From Brevundimonas terrae (GTDB lineage Bacteria; Pseudomonadota; Alphaproteobacteria; Caulobacterales; Caulobacteraceae): DNA of 37,539 nt. Positions 15,673 to 31,649 of the stretch are shown one piece after another. Both the position numbers and the translations under genes were made by a program. Where the stretch lies: assembly GCF_011761985.1 (NCBI RefSeq), contig NZ_JAASQT010000010.1, positions 1 to 37,539 of the forward strand, given 5' to 3'. A model generated the notes under the pieces. It saw nothing but the letters and a program-made list of their open reading frames with translations, did no database searches and was not told the DNA's origin. Numbering within the stretch: position 1 is the first letter of the stretch; every line of letters starts with the position of its first letter.

Positions 15673-16106
15673 ATCTTCCGGCTGTCTTTGCGCAGACTCT
15701 GCATATTCGCGATCATTGTCTGTGCCTGCATGCCCAGCGCGCGGCGCGGGCCTTGTCCCGACGGTTTGACGAGGCGTTTCGCCCTTTCGGGATTACCAGC
15801 GGCCAGTTCTCGCTGCTGAACGGCTTGAACAGGCCGGAGCCACCAATGATAGGCGCGGTTGCCGAACTGCTGGTGATGGATCGCTCAACCGTGACCGCCA
15901 ATCTGAAGCCGCTGGAACGGGCGGGACTGATTACAGTGGCCGTGGATGAACAAGACCGGCGCGGGCGGCGTGTAGCCTTGACTGATGCGGGGCGGACTGT
16001 GCTGGCGCAAGCGACGAAGGTCTGGATCGAGGAACATGCCGCGCTCGAAAACCAGATCGGCAATGGCGATGCGTTGCGGGCTGGACTGCGGCTTGCCGTA
16101 GCCTAG
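15666..16106 (+). CDS. MarR-family transcriptional regulator
   Basis: This is a dimeric winged-helix repressor of 146 residues. The N-terminal helix (LPAVFAQTLHIRDHCLCLHAQRAARALSRRFDEAF) leads into the DNA-binding domain. There the recognition helix is within MDRSTVTANLKPLERAGLI, followed by the wing DEQDRRGRRVALTDAG. Two cysteines at residues 18 and 20 (HCLCLH) could be redox sensitive, which is speculation. ATG 15666 has no ribosome binding site. The predicted transcript start would fall almost on this ATG, so the mRNA may be leaderless. It diverges from the GST gene, its likely target. Confidence 0.88.
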   Translation: MSNLPAVFAQTLHIRDHCLCLHAQRAARALSRRFDEAFRPFGITSGQFSLLNGLNRPEPPMIGAVAELLVMDRSTVTANLKPLERAGLITVAVDEQDRRGRRVALTDAGRTVLAQATKVWIEEHAALENQIGNGDALRAGLRLAVA

Positions 16107-16180
16107 GCCCCCGAGGGATGGGGCATGGTGATCGACGCGATTATGGCATAGCTTGTGACGAAGTTTTCGGGAGATGGCGC

Positions 16181-16744
16181 ATGCGCGGAAAAATGGGTCA
16201 GGTCGTGGTGTCGGGCCTTGCGGCCTTGTCGCTGCTGGGGGCGGCTGTGCCAGCGATGGCAGTGCAAACTGCGTCACAGGATGCGGGCGTAGCTATTGAG
16301 CCGAGCGCCCAAAGCCGTGCGCTGGCTGCACGCGTGATTGCGATCACCACGCCCAATATGGAAAAGCAGTTGCTGGACTATATGGCCAGTGTCATGGCCG
16401 CGAGCGGACTGCGGGATGCCGATGCACAGATCGGGGCGTGGATGGAAAAGAATGCGGGTCCGATTCTGATCACGCATGTCCGCACTTTCATGGGGCAGAT
16501 CGAAACTGTGTACGCCACACGTTTTACCCCCGCAGAACTGCAAGCCATGGTGGATTTTTATGAAAGTCCGATCGGTCGCACCATTGCGTCCAAGCAGGTG
16601 CAGATCGGCATCGAGACCGGCGAACTGCAAGAGCCGATGTTGCTGGCCTATATGACCGACCTCATGGCCCAGATGTGTGCTGCCAATGATTGTGGTGATG
16701 TAAAAGGTGGTGATGCCACCACTGGAAAGTCATCCAGACGCTGA
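16181..16744 (+). CDS. Periplasmic DUF2059 protein
   Basis: This is an exported protein of 187 residues. A signal peptide of about 27 residues ends in AVPAMA. The DUF2059 domain covers the C-terminal half, with the characteristic ATRFTPAELQAMVDFYESPIGRTIASKQVQ (about residues 110-140). The family's function is unknown. The start at ATG 16181 has GGGAG nine bases before it and places the signal peptide at the N-terminus. Two cysteines near the C-terminus (MCAANDC) could form a disulfide. It is the last gene before the rplJ leader, and I see no clear terminator between them. Confidence 0.82.
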   Translation: MRGKMGQVVVSGLAALSLLGAAVPAMAVQTASQDAGVAIEPSAQSRALAARVIAITTPNMEKQLLDYMASVMAASGLRDADAQIGAWMEKNAGPILITHVRTFMGQIETVYATRFTPAELQAMVDFYESPIGRTIASKQVQIGIETGELQEPMLLAYMTDLMAQMCAANDCGDVKGGDATTGKSSRR

Positions 16745-16781
16745 GCGTCGTATCGATTAAAAGGCTTTAGGCATGCGCCCA

Positions 16782-16809
16782 TTGCTTTTCGTGGGTGACA
16801 GTGTATAGA
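16782..16809 (+). promoter_or_regulatory. Probable rplJL promoter
   Basis: TTGCTT (16782-16787) and TATAGA (16804-16809) are 16 bases apart. This would give a leader of about 265 bases before rplJ, the usual size for a regulated L10 leader. Confidence 0.5.
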
Positions 16810-16815
16810 GCCGCC

Positions 16816-17080
16816 ATCCTGATGGGTCCTCGGACGCATCGGGGCCTGTCCGAGAACTTCGGGGCGTGGGGGTCACCCATGCCATAACTGCCGGAATAGC
16901 CTTTCCGGTGCCGTGGGGAGATGGGGATGCAAAGACCTCGATCCAGCCTTATGGGCGGGATGAGGCACGCTTCCTTCGGACAATCTACCGGCTAGTGACC
17001 TTTGCGGCAACGCAAGGGGCATGAACCAAATCCGTTGTCGGGAATAAGCTCGGCGACGAATTCCTACTCTGGAGACCGCA
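16816..17080 (+). promoter_or_regulatory. Structured rplJ leader, probable L10 autoregulation site
   Basis: The 336 bases between 16745 and 17080 hold no gene. Three hairpins are clear: 16829-16835 with 16848-16854 (7 bp), 16863-16870 with 16876-16883 (8 bp, one wobble) and 16891-16896 with 16903-16908 (6 bp). A further CCTTTGCG/CGCAAGG hairpin is at 16999-17017. Long structured leaders bound by L10-L12 occur before rplJ in many bacteria, so this is probably one. I have not matched it to the L10 leader covariance model. Confidence 0.6.
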
Positions 17081-17596
17081 ATGGACCGCGCACAAAAAGC
17101 CGAGTCGATCGAATCGCTGAAAAGCGTGTTCGCCGACGCGGGCGCCGTGGTTGTGACCCACAATCTGGGTCTGACCGTTGCGGAGATGGAAGACCTGCGT
17201 GGTCGCCTTCGTAAAGAAGGCGGCGCGTTTAAGGTGGTGAAAAACCGTCTGGCGCTGAAGGCGCTGGGCGTCGAAGCCGGCAGCGAATACCACGACCTGT
17301 TCAAGGGTCCGGTTGGTATTGCCTACGCTGCTGACCCGGTCACCGCTGCCAAGGTCTCGGCAGAATTCGCCAAGGGTAACGATCGTTTCGTTATCGTTGG
17401 TGGTTTCATGGGCGACAACGTTCTGGACGCCAAGGGCATCGACGCCCTGTCCAAGCTGCCGTCGCTGGATCAACTGCGCGGCAAGCTCATCGGCCTGCTG
17501 CAAGCCCCGGCAACCAAGGTTGCTGGCGTTCTGCAAGCTCCGGCTGGCCAGTTGGCTCGCGTCTTCAATGCTTACGCTACCAAAGACGCCGCCTAA
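17081..17596 (+). CDS. rplJ: Ribosomal protein L10
   Basis: L10 anchors the L7/L12 dimers to the ribosome stalk. The 171 residues start MDRAQKAESIESLKSVFADAGAVVV. They contain the RNA-binding region LRKEGGAFKVVKNRLALKAL and end in the helical L12-binding tail (LIGLLQAPATKVAGVLQAPAGQLARVFNAY). The gene is 55 bases before rplL. The long upstream leader suggests feedback control by its own product. Confidence 0.98.
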   Translation: MDRAQKAESIESLKSVFADAGAVVVTHNLGLTVAEMEDLRGRLRKEGGAFKVVKNRLALKALGVEAGSEYHDLFKGPVGIAYAADPVTAAKVSAEFAKGNDRFVIVGGFMGDNVLDAKGIDALSKLPSLDQLRGKLIGLLQAPATKVAGVLQAPAGQLARVFNAYATKDAA

Positions 17597-17651
17597 GACC
17601 CGTCATCTCTGCATATCTCTGTAATAACAATCCTACCGAAGGAAGATCAAA

Positions 17652-18032
17652 ATGGCTGACCTCGCCAAGATCGTTGAAGAACTGTCGGCTCTGACCGTAC
17701 TGGAAGCCGCTGAACTGTCGAAGCTGCTGGAAGACAAGTGGGGCGTTTCGGCTGCTGCACCGGTCGCCGTTGCTGCTGTTGCTGGTGGCGCTGCCCCGGC
17801 TGAAGCTGCTGAAGAGCAAACCGAGTTCACCGTTATGCTGGTGGACGGCGGCGACAAGAAGATCAACGTGATCAAGGAAGTTCGCGGCGTTCGTACCGAC
17901 CTGGGCCTGAAAGAAGCCAAGGAACTGGTAGAAGCTGCTCCGGCTGCTGTTGTCGAGAACGTCTCGAAGCAAGCTGCTGAAGAACTGAAGAAGAAGCTGG
18001 AAGAAGCCGGCGCCAAGGTCGAAATCAAGTAA
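17652..18032 (+). CDS. rplL: Ribosomal protein L7/L12
   Basis: This acidic stalk protein recruits the translational GTPases. The N-terminal dimer domain (1-30, [30 protein letters not shown]) is followed by an alanine-rich hinge (35-55). The C-terminal domain begins [21 protein letters not shown] and ends AGAKVEIK. The length is 126 residues. AAGGAAG precedes the ATG. A strong terminator follows, so rplJL is transcribed apart from rpoBC. Confidence 0.98.
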   Translation: MADLAKIVEELSALTVLEAAELSKLLEDKWGVSAAAPVAVAAVAGGAAPAEAAEEQTEFTVMLVDGGDKKINVIKEVRGVRTDLGLKEAKELVEAAPAAVVENVSKQAAEELKKKLEEAGAKVEIK

Positions 18033-18076
18033 GATTTCTGATCTGGCCTCTGGTACTCCAGAGCCTTCAAGGATTG

Positions 18077-18105
18077 GGCCAGAGGGAAACCTCTGGCCTT
18101 TTTCT
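18077..18105 (+). terminator. Rho-independent terminator of rplJL
   Basis: A perfect 9-bp stem (18077-18085 with 18090-18098) has a GAAA tetraloop and is followed by a T-rich tail. Confidence 0.93.
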
Positions 18106-18129
18106 TTGCCGGTTGGCAGCCGGATACAA

Positions 18130-18158
18130 AAAAGGCCCGCCGTGATGGCGGGCCTTTT
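18130..18158. terminator. Bidirectional terminator, mainly for the M61 peptidase genes
   Basis: A perfect 12-bp stem (18130-18141 with 18147-18158) with the loop GTGAT has T runs on both strands. It sits between convergent rplL and the minus-strand peptidase genes. Confidence 0.9.
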
Positions 18159-18176
18159 GTCGTGTCTAGGCTGAGC

Positions 18177-20156
18177 TTAGCGACGGCGCGGGCTGAGGAT
18201 TTCAGTCAGGCGGTCGCGGGTGCCTTCGATGCGTTCAAGGCGCGGATAGCGCAGGCCACCAGCATAGTCGAACTGGACGGTGCGGAAGGCGTCGCCACGC
18301 TTGAGCAGCAGCTTGATAGGGGCGGAGCCATCCTTATTGGCGCTCACAGCCTCGCGCAGACGGTCGGCATTGGCGGCCAGATCGTTGATCGCGATCACCT
18401 CCCAGCCCGGCCCGATGTCGGCTTCAAACGCCAGACCGCCCCAACGGATTCCGCTGATGCGGTTTGTGGCGCTGAGGGTGAAGCCCAGCGAGTACTGGAA
18501 ATCGGTTTTCCAGCCGGTCTGGATCTTCTTTTCGGCTTCGGTGAGCGTGTCGGTATAGGTCAGGCGGTAGCCAGAGCGGGCCAGACCATCCAGCGGAGCC
18601 TTGGCGTCTGGGCCAGCAGCATCCAGACGGGTGCGCAGGAAGGTCGCCCAGTCGTAAGGATGCACGGCGTTCAGGGCCGCGACCACATCGTCGAACACAT
18701 AGCCGCGCGGGGCGTAGGAGCCATTGTCACCGCCGAAGAAGCCCTTGGCGAAATCGTCCAGCGATTTGCGCTCGTTGGTGGCTTCGCGGATCAGGGTGTC
18801 GGCATCCAGCCAGATCAGCAGGGCTTCGCGGTAATAGTCGCCCGTGCCGCGCATCCACGAGGCATAGGGGTTGGACGTGCGGTAACCCAGCAGGTTGTGG
18901 TTGTTGGTGTCCTGAAGCGGACGCCACTCACGACCGGGCTGGTTGTCATAGAAGGCCGCGACCTCGGCAAACGAGGTGATGATGTCGGCCACAGGTGCCA
19001 GACCCGAGCGCGATGTCAGCACGTCGCCCCAATATTCCGTCTGGCCTTCATAGACCCACAGAAGGGTATTCTGGCTGGGGATGTTGTGGTTGGCGGTCAG
19101 CTCGTCGGCAGGGCGCTGGCGCTTGCCGTTCCATGTGTGGACATATTCGTGCGGCAACAGGCCGATGGAGCCGAGGCTCTTGCCCCAGTTGGTGAAGAAG
19201 TCGTCCGGTACGCTGTTCTCGCTGGAGCGGTGATGCTCCAGACCGATACCGCCCAGATGCTTGGTGGTCGCCACGAGGAACTCGTAGCGGTCATACGGGC
19301 GGGCACCGAACAGGCGGTCGGCTTGAGTGATCAGGTTCTCGTAATAGCCGATCTGGGTCGGGGTCGGATTGATCTGGTCGGGCTTGTCGCCAACAATGTT
19401 CAGGTGAACGCCGGAACCGTCGGGATCAATATCAACGCGTTTGAAATTGGCACCGCCGAAAAGCGGGCTGTCGATCAGCGTGTAGAGGTCCACCGGCTTG
19501 AAATTGGCCACGCCGCCTTCAAAGCTGTCGGTGTCCAGCGCCACGCCATAGTTCCAGCCGGTTGGCAGCTTGATGGACGGCTGGAAGGTGATGCCGGTCG
19601 AATGATAGCCCGCCGGATACAGCAGGGCCTTTTCCCATTGTAGGTTCAGCATTTCGGGCGTCATCACGACACGCCATGTGCTGTTGTCCGGCTGGGTCAG
19701 CCATTGGAACTCGACGACGATTTCTGACACGCCCGCAGGCACTTCAACGTGGAAGGCGTAGGGATCGATAGTGTCACGCAGCCATTCGATGCGCTGGCCT
19801 GCACCCGTGACCGTTACGCCCGAGATCAACTGGATCGGGCCGGTGGCGGCATGGTTGCCGGGCAGGAATTTGGGATAAAGCAGGGTCAGGTCGCCCGCCG
19901 TGACCGGAATGGTCTGGCGCACGCGTACGATCTTGCGCTCGACATCGCTGGCATCGACTTCATAGCGGATGACGCCCGGATAGGCGGCTTGGGTCGGGGC
20001 CGGAATGGGCGGGATGGCGCGAGGCAGGGCCAGCGGCGTGTTCTGGGGCGTAGGGGCCACAGGGGCCATCGTGCCGGACCACGGGCTGTGTGCAAGCGCA
20101 CCGGTTGCCGTGCCGCACAGCAGCAGGGTGGCAAGAACGAGACGGGACTTCATCAT
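18177..20156 (-). CDS. M61-family metallopeptidase with C-terminal PDZ domain (copy 1)
   Basis: This is an exported zinc aminopeptidase of the glycyl aminopeptidase family. A signal peptide ends at about residue 22 (GALA). An N-terminal beta domain covers roughly 60-250. The catalytic domain has the zinc motif HEYVH (336-340) followed by TWNGK, and the third ligand Glu370 in WVYEGQTEYWG. A PDZ-like domain lies at about 540-640 (SLGFTLSATNRISGIRWGGLAFEADIGPGWEVIAIND). The 659 residues are normal for the family. ATG 20156 or 20153 starts it. It is 28 bases downstream of a close paralogue on the same strand, so both are likely one transcript. The substrates are unknown. Confidence 0.92.
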   Translation of the reverse strand: MMKSRLVLATLLLCGTATGALAHSPWSGTMAPVAPTPQNTPLALPRAIPPIPAPTQAAYPGVIRYEVDASDVERKIVRVRQTIPVTAGDLTLLYPKFLPGNHAATGPIQLISGVTVTGAGQRIEWLRDTIDPYAFHVEVPAGVSEIVVEFQWLTQPDNSTWRVVMTPEMLNLQWEKALLYPAGYHSTGITFQPSIKLPTGWNYGVALDTDSFEGGVANFKPVDLYTLIDSPLFGGANFKRVDIDPDGSGVHLNIVGDKPDQINPTPTQIGYYENLITQADRLFGARPYDRYEFLVATTKHLGGIGLEHHRSSENSVPDDFFTNWGKSLGSIGLLPHEYVHTWNGKRQRPADELTANHNIPSQNTLLWVYEGQTEYWGDVLTSRSGLAPVADIITSFAEVAAFYDNQPGREWRPLQDTNNHNLLGYRTSNPYASWMRGTGDYYREALLIWLDADTLIREATNERKSLDDFAKGFFGGDNGSYAPRGYVFDDVVAALNAVHPYDWATFLRTRLDAAGPDAKAPLDGLARSGYRLTYTDTLTEAEKKIQTGWKTDFQYSLGFTLSATNRISGIRWGGLAFEADIGPGWEVIAINDLAANADRLREAVSANKDGSAPIKLLLKRGDAFRTVQFDYAGGLRYPRLERIEGTRDRLTEILSPRRR

Positions 20157-20184
20157 CGGATACTCTATTTAACTCGGTGCAGGC

Positions 20185-22149
20185 TTAGCGGCGGCGCGGG
20201 GTTGCGGCCTTGGGCGACAGGATATCGCCCAGATAGTCAGGCGTACCCTCGATGCGCTCCAGATGGGGGTAACGCAGTCCGCCGGTATAGTCGAAGGTGA
20301 CGGTGCGGAAACGGTCATCACGCTTGACGATCAGGGTCACGGGCGCGCCCCCTTCGGCGGCGGCCTTGATGGCGTCCTTCAGGGCATCGCTCGAGGCGGC
20401 CTTGTCATTGACGGCGACAATATCCCAACCGGGGGTCAGGCCCTGTTTGAAGGCAGGGCTGTCCCACGTCACCGAGGTGATGCGGTTGGAGCCGTTCAGC
20501 ATCATGCCCAGCGAATAGACGAAATCGTTGCGGCCCAGTTCCTTGTAGAGCGCGGCCATATAGCCGGTCGGCTCGGGCTTGAAGACGAGACGGTAGCCGC
20601 CCTGCGTAAAGCCGTTCATCGGGCCGTGGCTGTCGGGGCCGACAGCATCGACACGCTCGCGCAGGAAGCTGGCCCAGTCATGCTCGACGATGCCGTTCAG
20701 GTGGCTCACCACATCTTCGAACGTATAGGGCGCGGCCTCCCACTGGCCGTCATCCGAACCGAAGAAGGACTTGGCAAAATCGTCCAGCGATTTGCGGCCA
20801 TTGGTTTTCTGGCGGATCAGGGTGTCGGCATCCAGCCAGATCAGCGAGCCTTCACGGTAATAGTCCTCGGAGCGCTGGATGCTGGGCCACGGTTGCGGGC
20901 GTCGCTGCTGGATGATTGGGTCATTGGTGGTGTCTTGCAGGGCGCGCCACTGGCGACCGGGGGCGGTGTCGAACTGGGCGGCGGCCATGGCCATCACACC
21001 CAGCGCCTCGTCCTTGGTCATCAGGCCCGCACGCGCGGTCAGGATCAGGCCCCAATACTGGGTCTGGCCCTCATAGACCCACAGAAGAGAGTTCTGCAGC
21101 GGCTCGTTGAAATTGGCGACCATCTGGTCGGCAGGGCGACGCCATTTGCCATTCCAGCTGTGGGTGTATTCGTGGCCCAGCAGGTCACGGTCGGCCAGCG
21201 TGGCGGTCGGGTCGGTGAAGTATTTGGTGGCGACGCTGTTCTCGCTGGAACGCTGGTGCTCCAGACCGATCCCGCCCAGACGGTCGGAGGCGGCCACGAG
21301 GAAGTTGTAGCTGTCATAATGGCGCGCACCGAACAGGCGGTCGGCCTGTGTCACCAGATTACGGTGCAGTTGCAGGTGCTCGTCCTTGATCTTCACCATG
21401 TCGGCACTGTCGCCCACAATGTTCAGATAGACCGGCGAGCGGCCGCTTGTATCCAGATCGATGCGGTTGAAATGCTTGCCCGCAAAGACGGGGCTGTCGG
21501 CCAGATGCTCCAGATTGATTGGCTCCAGCTCCAGATAGCCGTCAATCGTGCCCTCGACCTTGAGGGCACCGGCATAGTCCCACCCTTCCGGCAGTTTCAG
21601 GCGCGGCATAAAGCCGATATTGCGGCTGGCATAACCGGCGGGATAGAGCAGCGCCTTTTCCCATTGGTGGTTGAGCATTTCCGGCGTCATTACCACGCGG
21701 CCTTGTGCATCGGCCTGTGGGGTCAGCCACTGGAAGCTGACCTCCAGCGAAGTGACACCCTCGGGGATGTTCACCTGATAGGACCAAGGGTGCAGGGTGT
21801 TACGCACCCATTCGATACGCTGGCCATTGGCCGAGAATTGCAGGTTGGCAATCTGGGAGATCGGGCTGACGGGGCCGTGATTACCGGGCAGCCATTGCGG
21901 ATAGAACAGCACCATCGGGCCGGACTGTTTGACCGGAATGGACTGGCGCACGCTCATAATGCGGCGCTCGATGTCGGTGGCATCGACCCACAGGGTAATC
22001 GGCTGGGACAGGACCTGATCCGAGACGGCTGGAATCTCGATCAGCGAAACCGGCAGGGCAGGCGCGGCGGCACCCGTCTGGGCCAGTGCTGGCGCGGCAA
22101 CCAAAAGGGCAAGAGCGGAGGCGCAAACCGCAAGGGTGCGTCGGGACAT
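20185..22149 (-). CDS. M61-family metallopeptidase with C-terminal PDZ domain (copy 2)
   Basis: This is a paralogue of the downstream gene with the same layout. It has a signal peptide of about 23 residues (ending ALAQ), a beta domain and the zinc motif HEYTH (326-330), then SWNGK. The third ligand is Glu360 in WVYEGQTQYWG. The C-terminal PDZ-like region has LTPGWDIVAVNDKAAS. Both copies share the closing LRYP-LERIEGT segment and end in three arginines. I start it at ATG 22149 (654 residues), because a purine-rich GGGGGAAA lies just upstream and the signal peptide follows directly. An in-frame ATG at 22203 would precede the signal peptide by 18 residues. The pair looks like an old tandem duplication. 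Confidence 0.92.
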   Translation of the reverse strand: MSRRTLAVCASALALLVAAPALAQTGAAAPALPVSLIEIPAVSDQVLSQPITLWVDATDIERRIMSVRQSIPVKQSGPMVLFYPQWLPGNHGPVSPISQIANLQFSANGQRIEWVRNTLHPWSYQVNIPEGVTSLEVSFQWLTPQADAQGRVVMTPEMLNHQWEKALLYPAGYASRNIGFMPRLKLPEGWDYAGALKVEGTIDGYLELEPINLEHLADSPVFAGKHFNRIDLDTSGRSPVYLNIVGDSADMVKIKDEHLQLHRNLVTQADRLFGARHYDSYNFLVAASDRLGGIGLEHQRSSENSVATKYFTDPTATLADRDLLGHEYTHSWNGKWRRPADQMVANFNEPLQNSLLWVYEGQTQYWGLILTARAGLMTKDEALGVMAMAAAQFDTAPGRQWRALQDTTNDPIIQQRRPQPWPSIQRSEDYYREGSLIWLDADTLIRQKTNGRKSLDDFAKSFFGSDDGQWEAAPYTFEDVVSHLNGIVEHDWASFLRERVDAVGPDSHGPMNGFTQGGYRLVFKPEPTGYMAALYKELGRNDFVYSLGMMLNGSNRITSVTWDSPAFKQGLTPGWDIVAVNDKAASSDALKDAIKAAAEGGAPVTLIVKRDDRFRTVTFDYTGGLRYPHLERIEGTPDYLGDILSPKAATPRRR

Positions 22150-22281
22150 AGGTGTTTCCCCCAGAAGGGCCGCGAACTGCGGCAATAATGTGGGGGAAAG
22201 CAAGACGTCGCAGCCTGTCCCGTCAAGGGTTTAGGCGACAGGTGGGCGGCTTAGTCCACGAAAAAGCCGCCCTTTGATCCC

Positions 22282-22830
22282 TTACGGGTTCACCTTGAGC
22301 AGTTCGACGGTGAAATAGAGCGCCGAGTTGGCGGGAATATCGTCGCCCATGCGACGTTCGCCATAAGCCAGATTGGCCGGAATCAGGAACTCGTAGGTTT
22401 CGCCCTCGCGCATCAGGGCCACACCCTCGGTCCAACCCTTGATGACGCGGTTCAGCGGGAAGCTGGTCGGCTCGTTGCGCGAATAGGAGCTGTCGAACTC
22501 GGTGCCGTTGATCAGGTTGCCGCGATAGTGAACCATGACGGTGTCCGTTTCCGCAGGCTGGGCACCATCGGCATTGGCCTTGCCGACGAGGCGGTATTGC
22601 AGGCCGCTTTCGGTGGTGTTCCATCCCTTGCGGGCGGCATTCCATGCCAGATGGGCCTGTTGACCGGCATCCCATGCGTTCTGGGCGGCACGGTACTGGG
22701 CCTGGGTCGATTCGTACTGGACCATGGCGGCGTCATAGGCCGCCTTGGCGGTGTCGTAATCCGAAGCCACAGCGGGGCAGGCGAGGGCAGCAGAGGCGGC
22801 AAAGGCCAGTGCGGTAAGGGTGTGTTTCAT
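22282..22830 (-). CDS. Periplasmic FKBP-type peptidyl-prolyl isomerase
   Basis: This isomerase assists the folding of exported proteins. A signal peptide ends at about residue 22 (AVA before SDYD). A charged, aromatic helical segment (24-70, with YDTAKAAYDAAMVQYESTQ) probably mediates dimerisation. The FKBP domain covers 75-182, with VMVHYRGNLINGTEFDSSY, the active-site VIKGWTEGVALMREGE and the closing YFTVELLKVNP. The length is 182 residues. The two exported peptidases lie downstream on the same strand, 132 bases away, so all three may serve envelope protein quality control (inference). Confidence 0.92.
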   Translation of the reverse strand: MKHTLTALAFAASAALACPAVASDYDTAKAAYDAAMVQYESTQAQYRAAQNAWDAGQQAHLAWNAARKGWNTTESGLQYRLVGKANADGAQPAETDTVMVHYRGNLINGTEFDSSYSRNEPTSFPLNRVIKGWTEGVALMREGETYEFLIPANLAYGERRMGDDIPANSALYFTVELLKVNP

Positions 22831-22897
22831 GGTAACTCCATACCACGGAAATACAGACTCGCGATAAGAGCCTGAAAATCGCCTAAGGGCCTTTATT

Positions 22898-22919
22898 TTG
22901 CCGCGTCAAGTGCTATATG
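22898..22919 (+). promoter_or_regulatory. Possible rpoBC promoter with extended -10
   Basis: TGCTATATG at 22911-22919 resembles an extended -10 (TGnTATAAT). The bases at the -35 position (near 22891-22897) are a poor match. A start near 22926 would give a 240-base leader. Confidence 0.4.
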
Positions 22920-22981
22920 TGCCCGTTCAGCAGATTCTATGAATCCGCGCGATTTGCGCCGAGGCCCGGTTTGAAGCCCTC

Positions 22982-23112
22982 CGAACCGGTGCGAAGGCGT
23001 CGCTCCTTCCCAAGGGAGCGGGATATTTAAGGCATCCTGTTCCGCCCGCCGGTTCGAGGGTGGATGCCAAGAAGACGTTTAACGGTCACGGACCGCCTTC
23101 AGGCGTGCCGTG
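22982..23112 (+). promoter_or_regulatory. Structured rpoB leader with a possible pseudoknot
   Basis: The 336 bases between 22831 and 23166 hold no gene. Stem A pairs 22982-22991 with 23047-23056 (10 bp, one wobble). It encloses hairpin B at 23001-23020 (8 bp, one wobble, loop CCCA). Stem C pairs 23031-23037 with 23062-23068 (7 bp), starting inside stem A and ending outside it, which is pseudoknot topology. Hairpin D is at 23087-23112 (5 bp plus 4 bp around an internal loop). Folding was judged by eye only. Confidence 0.5.
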
Positions 23113-23166
23113 GCTGCTGCATTGAGAGCTGGGTCCTAAAGCAGGGCCCGCGATTGGGAAAACAGA

Positions 23167-27282
<4,116 letters not shown>

Positions 27283-27295
27283 TCCTTTGAAGTTT

Positions 27296-27339
27296 CCCTC
27301 CCCGCAGTGGCGGGGAGGGGCTCTCTCTAATCAGCCCCT
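27296..27339 (+). other. Mutually exclusive hairpins between rpoB and rpoC
   Basis: Hairpin 1 pairs 27296-27305 with 27310-27319 (10 bp, loop AGTG). Hairpin 2 pairs 27316-27322 with 27333-27339 (7 bp). They share bases 27316-27319 and cannot form together. No T run follows either, so neither is a typical terminator. They may set RNA processing or polymerase pausing. Confidence 0.6.
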
Positions 27340-27384
27340 CTGCTCTGAATGATTTTCGCGGCCCCTGCCGCAGAAGGATAAAAG

Positions 27385-31575
<4,191 letters not shown>

Positions 31576-31603
31576 TCCGGTTTTCAGGCTTGAGCTGAAA
31601 ATG

Positions 31604-31637
31604 AAGGGCGGTGCCATCTGGCACCGCCCTTTGTTTT
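31604..31637. terminator. Terminator between convergent rpoC and the minus-strand gene at 31650
   Basis: A 10-bp perfect stem (31606-31615 with 31620-31629) has the loop ATCT. TTTGTTTTT follows on the plus strand. It can also end the minus-strand unit, though that tail is less T-rich. A second inverted repeat, TTTTCAG/CTGAAAA, lies just before it (31581-31601). Confidence 0.9.
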
Positions 31638-31649
31638 TGGGTGTTGTGG

